Part shown: piece after piece, positions 1 through 8,300 of the stretch
Numbering within the stretch: position 1 is the stretch's first letter
How the letters are laid out: the number at the start of each line of letters is the position of its first letter
From: an uncultured Pedobacter sp.
GTDB lineage: Bacteria > Bacteroidota > Bacteroidia > Sphingobacteriales > Sphingobacteriaceae
Reading direction: 5' to 3'
DNA: 13,523 nt
Assembly (NCBI RefSeq): GCF_946479715.1
Contig: NZ_CAMLHF010000157.1
Location: 1 to 13,523, forward strand
Position numbers and translations under genes: made by a program
The notes under the pieces: model-generated
What the model was told of the DNA's origin: nothing
What the model saw: the letters and a program-made list of their open reading frames with translations, nothing else
The model's database searches: none

Positions 1-5
1 GTTTG

Positions 6-260
6 TTATGCCTCAGGTGCTAACACTACATGAGTATCCGGAAAGCTAAAAGTTTCTGTAGGTGATTTCTGATTGTTATAAACAATATAGGTTTTATCGA
101 AATCTGTGAATTGCTTATCATAACCCCACTCATAGGCAACATAAAGCAATAGAATCATGCAACTGGCCAGTCCTATACCCAGGCCACCAATATTTATAAG
201 TGTAAACCCCTTATTTTTCCAAAGGTTCCGTAATGCAATTTTTAAATTCAGTTTAAACAT
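6..260 (-). pseudogene. N-terminal fragment of a fourth MacB/FtsX-type ABC permease, stopped after 84 codons
   Basis: The reading frame starts with the same MFKLNLKIALRNLWK block as the three complete permeases upstream, followed by one hydrophobic segment (about residues 21-43) and the start of a periplasmic domain. It then meets a TAA at 6-8, where its siblings run to about 790 residues. Only five bases of the window lie beyond the stop, so it cannot be seen whether the rest of the gene follows. The last residues, LAPEA, fall where relatives as I remember them read roughly LAPAL followed by K, so a point change of a Lys codon to TAA is possible. The other two frames also contain stops just here, so an upstream frameshift is less likely. 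It starts 17 bases after the stop of the preceding permease and is probably co-transcribed. It may be a decayed last gene of the operon, a read error, or a real short protein. The permease identity is secure; the broken status is less so. Confidence 0.6.
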
Positions 261-277
261 TTTAGAGTTGGTTTAGG

Positions 278-2650
278 TTATTCGTATTTTAATGCATCTA
301 CAGGATTGGCTTTTGCAGCTTTATAAGCCTGAAAACTTACGGTTAAAAAAGCGATTATGCTTGTGCCAAATATTGCTACGGCTATTATCCACCACGAAAT
401 TGGGGTGCGGAATTCAAAATGCCCCAACCATTTTTTCATTAAATAATAAGCAACGGGTACACCAATTATAATTGCTACCAAAATCATTTTCATAAACGAT
501 ACGGAAAGCAGTTGCATAATACTGGCTACCGAAGCACCTAAAACTTTACGTACACCAAATTCTTTAGTGCGCTGTTCTGCACTATATGCTGCCAGACCAA
601 ATAATCCTAAGCAGGATATAAATATGGCCAGTCCACCAAATAGATTTGATAAAATACCGAGAACTTTCTCTCCCTGTAGCTTTTTGGCATAAAGATCATT
701 AACAAACTTCAAATCAACCGGATAAGCTGGATTTATTGTTTTGGTTATCTGCGTTATCAACTCAACATTTTTGGTTAAACTATTATCTGGGTTAAGACGC
801 ATGGTAATCTGACCACCCCATCCCTGACTAAAAGCAACTACCATTGGTCGGTCAGTATAATATGGAGAGCCCCAAATGAAATCTTTGAATACTCCAACTA
901 CAGTGAAATCATTTCCATGGTATTTTACAGGTGTACCAATTGGGTTTTTAAGTCCCATCAATTTCACTGCAGTACTGCTCAACATTAGCGCTGCAGTATC
1001 TGAAGCAAATGATTTGGAGAAATCACGTCCGGAAACCAGTTGTATTCCATTTGTTTTGGTAAAGTCGTAGGTAGTAGCAATTTGATTAAAAATTACATCC
1101 TTATCTGCCTTGGTCATTCCAGGCCATTCGAAATTCCAAAAACTAGAACCACTGTTGGATAAACTTCCTGATGATTGACATAAGGCTGTAACTGCGCCTG
1201 ATTTTAATAGCTCTGTTTTAAAAAGATCAAACTTCTTTCCCAGTTCACCTTCCTGAGGCATCTCGGCCAAAAGGTTAAGGTCATAACCTACCGGTCTGTC
1301 TTTGATAAATTGGACCTGCTTATAAATAACCAGGGTAGCAATAATGAGGATAATTGCAAAACTAAACTGACCAATAACCAGTACCTGCCTTAAACTAACA
1401 GGAATAGCTTTTGTTCTTGTAATTTTTCTTTTTAGGGTTTGTATAGGATTAAAAGAAGAAAGATATAAAGCAGGATAACTTCCAGATAATAATCCTGTTA
1501 ACAGGATTATGGTTGTAATACCAACCCAATAGCCGGTACTGTAATAATCAATACTAAGTTTTATATTAAGCAGGTTATTAAATGTTGGGAGTAAGATTTC
1601 GACCAAGACAATGGCCACCAAGACACTCATAACAGTTAGTAAAATAGATTCTGTTAAGAATTGAGAAATTAAGGAAGCCCTGCTTGCACCTATTGTTTTT
1701 TTAATGCCTACTTCTTTTGCCCTTCTTTCGGATTTGGCTGTTGCCATATTCATAAAGTTAATACAGGCAATAAACAGGATACCTAACGCCAAGGCAACAA
1801 ATAAGTAAATGCGTTCAATATCACCACCCACACTTTTCCCATTCTCAAATTTCCCGAACAAATGTCTATCGGATAGCTTAAATATAAAGGATTCATCGGT
1901 TGAATTGCCACTGTTCTTTTTTATAATTCCTTTCATCTTTGAATTTATCAAAGGAATCTTTGCCTTTTCATTTACGCGAACTACAGTTTGCCAGTTGTAA
2001 TTGCCCCAGTCGGGTCTTTTTACCCAATCAGATAATGCCTCAAATAAAGACCATGGCATCAAAAAGTCGAACGTATTTGTGCTATTGGCAGGCAAATCCT
2101 TAATAATACCTGTAACTGTTAAATCTGCCTCGTTGTTATAACGTACAGATTTATTAAGTGCATCGCCATCCTTAAACAACAACTTTGCCATCCCTTCGGT
2201 TAAAACCACCGATTTAGGTGTATTTAAAGCAGTAAGTGGATTGCCTGCTACAAATTCATAATTAAATATTTTAAGAACATCCGGATCAGCATATTTAGAT
2301 TCTTTTTTAAAGCTGTTTTCACCATTAGCTATTAACTGCTGGCCATTATTACTGATACGGCTAATCGCCTCAACATCGGGAATTTCTTGTTTTATAACCT
2401 GGGCTATTGCATTACTTGTTAGATCTACAGTTCCTTTGATGTTACCTTTAGCATCTACAAAATTGGTCATCACCTGATAAACATTTTCCGAGCGCTTAAA
2501 TTGCTTATCAAAACTCCATTCATAGGATACATATAGCAGCAGCAAAAGGCATGATGCAAGTCCTATTGCTAAACCAATAACATTAATTATTGATGAAGTT
2601 TTATGCTTCCACAGATTTCTTAAAGCTATTTTTAAATTGAGTTTGAACAT
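278..2650 (-). CDS. MacB/FtsX-family ABC transporter permease, duplicated 8-TM type (third in operon)
   Basis: A 790-residue inner-membrane permease made of two FtsX-like halves. Hydrophobic segments lie near residues 21-43, 282-300, 335-355, 372-394, 422-444, 668-688, 718-737 and 753-773. Large MacB-PCD-like periplasmic domains lie at about 45-280 and 446-665. Each half has the charged cytosolic signature typical of FtsX coupling helices: RRAKEVGIKKTIGAS near 309-323 and QRTKEFGVRKVLGAS near 693-707. The length fits the duplicated (ADOP-like) permeases and is about twice a single FtsX-type permease. It should pair with the ATPase at 7469-8167 and the adaptor at 8301-9545 in mechanotransmission-type export or extrusion. 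The substrate is unknown. The ATG is chosen because the first 15 residues match its siblings except for one Lys-to-His change just after them. It lies 16 bases after the previous stop. Its C-terminal third differs from that of the other two intact permeases, but it ends in the same DALKYE. Confidence 0.93.
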   Translation of the reverse strand: MFKLNLKIALRNLWKHKTSSIINVIGLAIGLASCLLLLLYVSYEWSFDKQFKRSENVYQVMTNFVDAKGNIKGTVDLTSNAIAQVIKQEIPDVEAISRISNNGQQLIANGENSFKKESKYADPDVLKIFNYEFVAGNPLTALNTPKSVVLTEGMAKLLFKDGDALNKSVRYNNEADLTVTGIIKDLPANSTNTFDFLMPWSLFEALSDWVKRPDWGNYNWQTVVRVNEKAKIPLINSKMKGIIKKNSGNSTDESFIFKLSDRHLFGKFENGKSVGGDIERIYLFVALALGILFIACINFMNMATAKSERRAKEVGIKKTIGASRASLISQFLTESILLTVMSVLVAIVLVEILLPTFNNLLNIKLSIDYYSTGYWVGITTIILLTGLLSGSYPALYLSSFNPIQTLKRKITRTKAIPVSLRQVLVIGQFSFAIILIIATLVIYKQVQFIKDRPVGYDLNLLAEMPQEGELGKKFDLFKTELLKSGAVTALCQSSGSLSNSGSSFWNFEWPGMTKADKDVIFNQIATTYDFTKTNGIQLVSGRDFSKSFASDTAALMLSSTAVKLMGLKNPIGTPVKYHGNDFTVVGVFKDFIWGSPYYTDRPMVVAFSQGWGGQITMRLNPDNSLTKNVELITQITKTINPAYPVDLKFVNDLYAKKLQGEKVLGILSNLFGGLAIFISCLGLFGLAAYSAEQRTKEFGVRKVLGASVASIMQLLSVSFMKMILVAIIIGVPVAYYLMKKWLGHFEFRTPISWWIIAVAIFGTSIIAFLTVSFQAYKAAKANPVDALKYE

Positions 2651-2666
2651 TTTGTGTTATTTAAGG

Positions 2667-5045
2667 TTATTCATATTTTAATGCATCAGCAGGATTTGTT
2701 TTCACTGCCTTTCTTGCCTGAATACTCACCGTAAGTACAGTAAGAACCGTGGATAATAATGCTGCAATAAAGAAGGGAAAAAGAGGAATATCTATTCTAT
2801 AGGCAAAGGTTTCTAACCATTTCTTTGCCAATACATAAGCCAGGGGCCAGGCTATAAGATTAGCAACCAATACTATTCCAATGAAAAAGGTATTTAGCAT
2901 TTTAAACATCTGAAAATCTGTAGCGCCAAGTATTTTTCTGATAGATATTTCCTTAATTCTATTGTTGGTTGTAAATGCAGAGAATGCAAAGAGTCCCAAT
3001 ACTGCAATAAATATGGTTAGCATTGCTGCAAAGAAAAATACCGACTGAAGTTGCTCCTGTTTTTTAAATAGCTTACCATACAACTCATCCAAAAATTCAT
3101 ACCTAAAATCCTCACCATCAAGTGTATTAATATCAGACCATTGCGACTTAAGTGCTGCAAGCGCAGAAGTCATACTACTTTGGTCGATATTTACCATTAT
3201 CTTTACTTTCTTGTCATTACATGGATTCTTTATCGCATATATCGTTGGCGCTACAGCTGCTTCAAAACCCTGAGCTTTAAAGTCCTTTACAACACCAACT
3301 ATTTTATAATCCATATTGCAACCTCTAATTACCTTACCTACAGGATTAGTTACTCCGTAACGTGCCACTGCAGTTTCATTCAGAACTGCTGAAACGGCTG
3401 TATCAGCAATAAAATCTCTGGAAAAAAAGCGCCCGCTTTTTAACTTAATACCCAGCGTTTCAAAGTAATCAAAGTTCACATCCAGAAAGTCCATTGATAA
3501 TTCCTTACTTTCTAATTTGTAATTATTTGTGCCGGGTTTAGATCCATCAGGTATGTCTGAAGCTACAGTTACGTTGTTCACTCCAGGTATTTTCATTATT
3601 TTGTTTCTTGCACTTTCAAAATCTTTAGGCTTATTGTAAAACTGGATATTTTTAACAAAAACCACTTGTGATGGTTTAAACCCTTTATCCTCTGCCTGCA
3701 TATATTTTAGCTGATTGTTTACAATCAGCAAACCAGCAATAAAGATGATGGCGATTACAAACTGACCTGCCAAAAGAGAGTTCCGCAACCAAAGTGTTTT
3801 GTAACTGGTTTGCATATTGCCCTTTAAAACTGATGCTGGTTTATAACCGGAAAGTACCAGTGCCGGATAAATACCAGAGATAACTGTAACCCCTAATAAG
3901 ATCAATATAAGTTGACCAAAAAGAGTTGTATTTCCATGCCATATAGACAATGGAATACCAAATAAATTATTAAACAAAGGGAGCAGCATTTCAGCTATAA
4001 TAAGCCCTAATATTAAAGCTAGCAAACATTGCATAAATATCTCTGTAAGGAACTGAAACGTAAGGTTAAAGCGATAGGCCCCCAACACCTTCTTTACCCC
4101 AACTTCTTTTGCCCGTTTGGTTGCCTGAGCAATGGTAAGGTTTGTAAAGTTGATGCAAGCTATAATGATAATTAGGACACCTAAGCCAAAAAGCGCTACT
4201 ACAATCTTATAATTAGTATCATTGCCCGCCATTGGCTTTAAATGCAGGTTCTTTAAAGGATCAAGAAAGATAACAGAACGCCCTGCAATTCTACGGTCGT
4301 TTGCAGCCATACCTCCCTTAATAAGTTCTGCCTTAAAAAGGTGATCTATTTTTTTCTGGAGTGCTTCGATATTTGCTCCATCTTTAACCTGTATAAAGGT
4401 TCTAAAATTATTTGTGCCGTAATCCTTATTGTCAAAACCTATATCCTTTGAAAGCGATACAATATCAAACTTTATATTAGAATGCTCATCTGTCCTTTCA
4501 ATTGTGCCAAATAATTTAACGGGCTGTGCATCTTTTTTTGGCCCAAGGCCAACCATTATGGGAAATACTACTTTCTGGTTTGGAAACAGCTCTTTAATAA
4601 ATAATTTAGGCACATATGGCTGCAATCCGGGATCGTTTTCATCAACTGACTTTGCATCCGGCCAAATGTTAAGCATTCTAGCAACTTTAAAATCCATCAA
4701 CAAAGCTTTGGTTGAATAAACCCTGCCCTTTTCTGTATTGATTGGAAATTCAAACCACGTAGGACTCATCTTTCCGGCTACCTCAACTTCAGGAAAATTA
4801 TCCTGAATTAATTTGGCCAGCGGTGCGGGTGTATATTCAGTCTTAAAATCGGGCAAGCTTCTTCCAACCTGGTAAATTCTGTCGTAGTTGGGTACTTCCT
4901 TATCATAGCTGGTTTCATAAGTAACATACAGGATTATTAATATAAAGGCAGCCAAAGCAATGGCAAGTCCACCGATATTAATTGCTGTATAAACCTTGTT
5001 TTTCCAAAGGTTACGCAGGGCTATTTTGAGGTTGAGTTTAAACAT
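2667..5045 (-). CDS. MacB/FtsX-family ABC transporter permease, duplicated 8-TM type (second in operon)
   Basis: A 792-residue permease with the same plan as its neighbours: predicted membrane segments near 22-41, 282-299, 336-353, 374-396, 423-443, 668-689, 719-738 and 754-776, and two large periplasmic domains. Coupling-helix signatures are KRAKEVGVKKVLGA (about 310-323) and NRIKEISIRKILGA (about 695-708). The second has Ser where Gly is usual. The first periplasmic domain is the most divergent of the set. It lacks the clear T-E-x-x-A-x-x-x-F pattern of the other two and instead has a Pro/Gly-rich stretch near 140-175. Two cysteines in the second periplasmic domain (Cys576, Cys609) could form a disulfide; this is inference. 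The last 70 residues resemble the upstream permease (N-L-I-A-W-P-L-A-Y), suggesting these two are the closer pair. The ATG lies only 5 bases after the preceding stop, so translational coupling is likely. Confidence 0.92.
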   Translation of the reverse strand: MFKLNLKIALRNLWKNKVYTAINIGGLAIALAAFILIILYVTYETSYDKEVPNYDRIYQVGRSLPDFKTEYTPAPLAKLIQDNFPEVEVAGKMSPTWFEFPINTEKGRVYSTKALLMDFKVARMLNIWPDAKSVDENDPGLQPYVPKLFIKELFPNQKVVFPIMVGLGPKKDAQPVKLFGTIERTDEHSNIKFDIVSLSKDIGFDNKDYGTNNFRTFIQVKDGANIEALQKKIDHLFKAELIKGGMAANDRRIAGRSVIFLDPLKNLHLKPMAGNDTNYKIVVALFGLGVLIIIIACINFTNLTIAQATKRAKEVGVKKVLGAYRFNLTFQFLTEIFMQCLLALILGLIIAEMLLPLFNNLFGIPLSIWHGNTTLFGQLILILLGVTVISGIYPALVLSGYKPASVLKGNMQTSYKTLWLRNSLLAGQFVIAIIFIAGLLIVNNQLKYMQAEDKGFKPSQVVFVKNIQFYNKPKDFESARNKIMKIPGVNNVTVASDIPDGSKPGTNNYKLESKELSMDFLDVNFDYFETLGIKLKSGRFFSRDFIADTAVSAVLNETAVARYGVTNPVGKVIRGCNMDYKIVGVVKDFKAQGFEAAVAPTIYAIKNPCNDKKVKIMVNIDQSSMTSALAALKSQWSDINTLDGEDFRYEFLDELYGKLFKKQEQLQSVFFFAAMLTIFIAVLGLFAFSAFTTNNRIKEISIRKILGATDFQMFKMLNTFFIGIVLVANLIAWPLAYVLAKKWLETFAYRIDIPLFPFFIAALLSTVLTVLTVSIQARKAVKTNPADALKYE

Positions 5046-5050
5046 GCTGA

Positions 5051-7441
5051 TTATTCGTATTTAAGTGCGTCAATAGTGTTTGCCACTGCGGCCTTATATG
5101 ATCTTAAACTCACAGTAATTAGGGTAATCAGCATGGAAATACTCATGGCCAGCACAAAAGGCCAGATACTTAGGTCCATTCTGTATGCAAAGCTCGATAA
5201 CCATTTCGATACAAAAAGATAGGCTAATGGCCAGGCCACCAGATTTGCGATAAAAACCATAAGCAAAAATGAGCCGTTCAGCATCTTAACCAAATCTAAT
5301 GTTGATGCTCCCAAGACCTTACGGATGGCAACTTCTTTAGTACGCTGACTTGCCACAAAAGAAATCAATCCGAATAAGCCAATGAAAGAAATGAAAATGA
5401 TTACCCCGGCAAAGCCCTTAAACAGAACTCCCATGATCTGTTCGTTTTGATAAAAACCATTGATATCCTTATCAAGAAAAACAGCAAAATAGATGCCTTG
5501 AGGGAAGGAGCTATTCCAAAGGCTTTCTATCTGTCTGCTCACCTGCATCAGTTGTCTGCTATCCATCTTAATAGCTACCTGATTGTAATTAATCCCCCGC
5601 GGATAGATCAAAAGTGGCGATATGGCTTCTTTTAAAGAGTGATCATTGAAATCTTTAACTACACCAATAATTGGTGCTGTTTTATTATTTTGTGTAATGA
5701 CCTTACCCAGTGCATCCTGTGGGTCTTTTAGATTGATCTTCTTTACAAAGGTTTCATTAACTACGTAACCACTCAGGGTATCACTTCTAGTGTATTGTTT
5801 ACCTGCAATTATTTTGAGATCAAAAAGACTAAAGTAATGCTCATCGCCATGCGAAAGCCTTACTTCAAAATCCTTATTTTCAGTCCCATTTATTGAAAAA
5901 CTGGTGGTATTATTTCTACCTGACATTGGTGCCTGTGTACAAAAACTCAGGGACTTTACACCGGGAATTGCAAGCAATTTCTCTTTAAAAGTATTTCTTT
6001 GAACCCTACCCAGACTGTCATTTGGAATGTTAACCATCAACACAGCATCAGGGTTAAAGCCCAAAGGTTTACTGCGTACATATTCCATCTGCTTAATTAT
6101 AACCAGCGTACTAATAATTAACACAATGGCAATTGAAAACTGTACCACTACAAGAATCTTACGCAAGCTTAATCCACCACTATTTGCGGAGATCTTATTT
6201 TTGATAGCCAGAGCCGGGCTAAACCCAGACATCACCATGGCAGGATAAAACCCAGCCAGGAAACTTACAGCAATCACTAAAATAGCAAGGAATAAAAACA
6301 TTACAGGATGAGCAATAAGACTGAAAGCTGATTTTATGTGCAACAGATTCTGCACCCCAGGAATCACCAATTCCACAAATACACAGGCAATAAGCAAAGC
6401 GATCAGCGTAATGGCAAAAGTTTCGGTTAAAAACTGCATAACCAATTGATTACGTTTGCTGCCCATTACTTTGCGTACACCAACTTCTTTTGAGCGGTTT
6501 ATCGCCTGTGCGGTAGCAAGGTTTATAAAATTGATACAAGCGGTGATAATCAGGAACAAGCCTATGATACCCAAACCATAAAGTTCTTTTTTGGTAATTC
6601 CATCTCCCGCAAAACTACCATAGAGTTCATTAAAATGAATGTCTCTTAATGCCTGAAAGCTTGTTCTCTGATTGCCGGAAATATTATCTCTTTTATAGTA
6701 TTTATTATTAAAAGCTTCAAGAGAAGCGGCCAGATCATTGACACCTAACCCCTCTCTAAACAGCACATAACACTCTTTTCCTGAATCTACAGAACTCCAG
6801 TCCTTATTATTTTTATCGTAATAGGTTTCATAACTAATTACAATTTTTAGGGGGAAACTGCTATTTTCAGGAAAGTCCTTAAATACTCCCACCACCTTCA
6901 ATGGAATAGAATGATGTAAAAAAACTTGCTTACCTACGGCTTTATTGGCTTCGCCAAAAAATCTTTGAGCAGTACTTTCAGAAAGCACCACGGTATTCGG
7001 TTCAATTAATCCTTTTGCAGCATCTGCATTTAGCCACTTGGTGTCAAAGATTTCGAAGAAATCTGGCTGGGCATAATGGAGCTGCTCATCTACCTTCATC
7101 ACCTCTTTTCCTTGCTGATCTTTTACTTCTATAATCCCCCAGTCACGAAAAATCGACGCTACTTTTTCGAGCCCAGCAATCTCTTCTCTTGCTGCTGCTG
7201 CATGTGGAGCTGATACGCCTTGAGAATAATCGTCAAAACTGTTGTACTTCCAGGTCGTAACGAACCTGTAGATACGGTCCTCATGTTTATACCCTTCATC
7301 AAAACTCAACTGATATCGGATAAACATAAAAATAAGGATACAACTGGCCATCCCAATTGAAAGACCAAGCACATTTATAAAAGTATATCCCTTGTTCTTC
7401 CAGAGGTTCCGCAGTGCTATTTTAAGATTCAGTTTAAACAT
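5051..7441 (-). CDS. MacB/FtsX-family ABC transporter permease, duplicated 8-TM type (first in operon)
   Basis: A 796-residue permease, the first after the ATPase gene. Predicted membrane segments are near 21-42, 286-305, 342-361, 378-398, 428-448, 675-697, 722-742 and 760-779. Periplasmic domains span about 44-285 and 450-670. MacB-PCD-like features are visible: VVLSESTAQRFFG (151-163) and the V-V-G-V-F-K-D-F-P-E-N-S run (183-194). Coupling-helix signatures are NRSKEVGVRKVMGS (315-328) and QRTKEVAIRKVLGAS (699-713). The ATG follows the ATPase stop by 27 bases and keeps the N-terminal block shared by all four permeases. The tail ends DALKYE as in its siblings. Family knowledge places such permeases in the inner membrane, moving substrate from the periplasm or outer leaflet rather than through a classical cytosolic channel. 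The specificity is unknown. Confidence 0.93.
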   Translation of the reverse strand: MFKLNLKIALRNLWKNKGYTFINVLGLSIGMASCILIFMFIRYQLSFDEGYKHEDRIYRFVTTWKYNSFDDYSQGVSAPHAAAAREEIAGLEKVASIFRDWGIIEVKDQQGKEVMKVDEQLHYAQPDFFEIFDTKWLNADAAKGLIEPNTVVLSESTAQRFFGEANKAVGKQVFLHHSIPLKVVGVFKDFPENSSFPLKIVISYETYYDKNNKDWSSVDSGKECYVLFREGLGVNDLAASLEAFNNKYYKRDNISGNQRTSFQALRDIHFNELYGSFAGDGITKKELYGLGIIGLFLIITACINFINLATAQAINRSKEVGVRKVMGSKRNQLVMQFLTETFAITLIALLIACVFVELVIPGVQNLLHIKSAFSLIAHPVMFLFLAILVIAVSFLAGFYPAMVMSGFSPALAIKNKISANSGGLSLRKILVVVQFSIAIVLIISTLVIIKQMEYVRSKPLGFNPDAVLMVNIPNDSLGRVQRNTFKEKLLAIPGVKSLSFCTQAPMSGRNNTTSFSINGTENKDFEVRLSHGDEHYFSLFDLKIIAGKQYTRSDTLSGYVVNETFVKKINLKDPQDALGKVITQNNKTAPIIGVVKDFNDHSLKEAISPLLIYPRGINYNQVAIKMDSRQLMQVSRQIESLWNSSFPQGIYFAVFLDKDINGFYQNEQIMGVLFKGFAGVIIFISFIGLFGLISFVASQRTKEVAIRKVLGASTLDLVKMLNGSFLLMVFIANLVAWPLAYLFVSKWLSSFAYRMDLSIWPFVLAMSISMLITLITVSLRSYKAAVANTIDALKYE

Positions 7442-7468
7442 AGTAGCCTAGTTGTTAAAGTGATTAAA

Positions 7469-8167
7469 TTAAATCAACTCTTCTGTACGCCCTTTATTTA
7501 TTTTTTCAGAAATAACATGTCCATCCTTTAAGTTGATGATCCTGTTAGAGAAACTGGCATCATGTGAAGAGTGTGTTACCATTACAATGGTAGTTCCTGT
7601 TTCGTTCAGTTCACACAATAACTCCATTACCTCATTACCATGAGAGCTATCCAAATTACCTGTAGGCTCATCGGCAAGTACCAGTTTAGGTTTGGTTACC
7701 AATGCTCTGGCAACAGCAACACGCTGTTGCTGTCCTCCAGAGAGTTGTTGTGGGAAGTGTCCGCTTCGGTTTACGATGTTCATCCGTTCTATAATCTCAT
7801 TTACAAGGCGCTTGCGTTCGCCCGCAGCAACTTTATTATAGATCAGCGGCAGTTCAATGTTTTCAAAAACTGTCAGTTCATCAATCAGGTTAAAGTTCTG
7901 GAATACGAATCCCATATTACGTTTTCTGAAGTTAGAGCGTTCTCTGTCGTTCAGTTTCAAAAGCTCAGTATCAATAAATTTATAACTACCACTTTCTGGT
8001 TTATCCAACAAACCCATTACATTTAATAAGGTAGACTTTCCGCAACCGGAAGGCCCCATTATAGAAACAAACTCTCCTTCTTTTACATGAAGATTAATAC
8101 CATTTAAGGCAGTTGTTTCTATTTCTTCAGTTTTGTAAACTTTTTCCAGATTCTCAATTTTTATCAT
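7469..8167 (-). CDS. ABC transporter ATP-binding protein, LolD/MacB class
   Basis: A 232-residue stand-alone nucleotide-binding subunit with every motif needed for ATP hydrolysis: aromatic Tyr11 (A-loop), Walker A GPSGCGKS at 38-45, Q-loop Gln90, signature LSGGQQQRV at 142-150, Walker B LVLADEPT at 162-169 with catalytic Glu167, D-loop NLD at 171-173 and H-loop His199. The length and the sequences MGLLDKPESG and ADEPTGNLDS are typical of the group that powers LolCDE, MacB and FtsEX-like permeases. It is the only ATPase in the window and sits between the adaptor and the permeases, so it presumably energises all of them. The ATG at 8167 places the strand-forming MIKIENLEKVY at the N-terminus as expected. 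The leader has no evident Shine-Dalgarno sequence but is A/T-rich, normal for Bacteroidota. A 133-base gap with a strong inverted repeat separates it from the adaptor gene. Confidence 0.95.
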   Translation of the reverse strand: MIKIENLEKVYKTEEIETTALNGINLHVKEGEFVSIMGPSGCGKSTLLNVMGLLDKPESGSYKFIDTELLKLNDRERSNFRKRNMGFVFQNFNLIDELTVFENIELPLIYNKVAAGERKRLVNEIIERMNIVNRSGHFPQQLSGGQQQRVAVARALVTKPKLVLADEPTGNLDSSHGNEVMELLCELNETGTTIVMVTHSSHDASFSNRIINLKDGHVISEKINKGRTEELI

Positions 8168-8222
8168 GGTTATATTTTTATGGTGTTAATCTATTTTATC
8201 TATGCTATTTTTTCATTTTAGT

Positions 8223-8275
8223 AATAGAAAAGTTTCTCTGCTCCTCGCACAGATCCAGAGAAGGTCTTTTCTATT
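8223..8275 (-). promoter_or_regulatory. Imperfect inverted repeat (RNA hairpin) between adaptor and ATPase genes
   Basis: Outer arms AATAGAAAAG (8223-8232) and CTTTTCTATT (8266-8275) are perfectly complementary over 10 bp. Inner arms TTCTCTG (8234-8240) and CAGAGAA (8256-8262) add 7 bp, with a small internal bulge and a 15-base loop. The structure lies inside the operon transcript in the only large gap between its genes. No run of U follows it in the operon direction, so it is not a clear intrinsic terminator. It could cause partial termination, protect the upstream or downstream mRNA, or be a processing site that sets adaptor-to-ATPase ratios. The role is inferred. Confidence 0.4.
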
Positions 8276-8300
8276 TAACTAACTAAAACTAAACTAATTT

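Noticed and set aside
4429..4719. 96-codon open frame on the plus strand
   Set aside because: Antisense shadow inside a full-length permease; no recognisable protein features.
7640..8026. 128-codon open frame on the plus strand
   Set aside because: It lies entirely antisense to the ATPase, whose motifs are complete, and its translation shows no recognisable domain.
8223..8275. The intra-operon hairpin as a Rho-independent terminator separating two operons
   Set aside because: No T-run follows it in the operon direction, and I found no convincing promoter downstream of it for the ATPase gene.
8278..8297. Short AACTAA repeats (aactaactaaaactaaacta) as a functional repeat
   Set aside because: Only about 20 bases of low-complexity A/T-rich sequence directly after the adaptor stop; no regular period or dyad.
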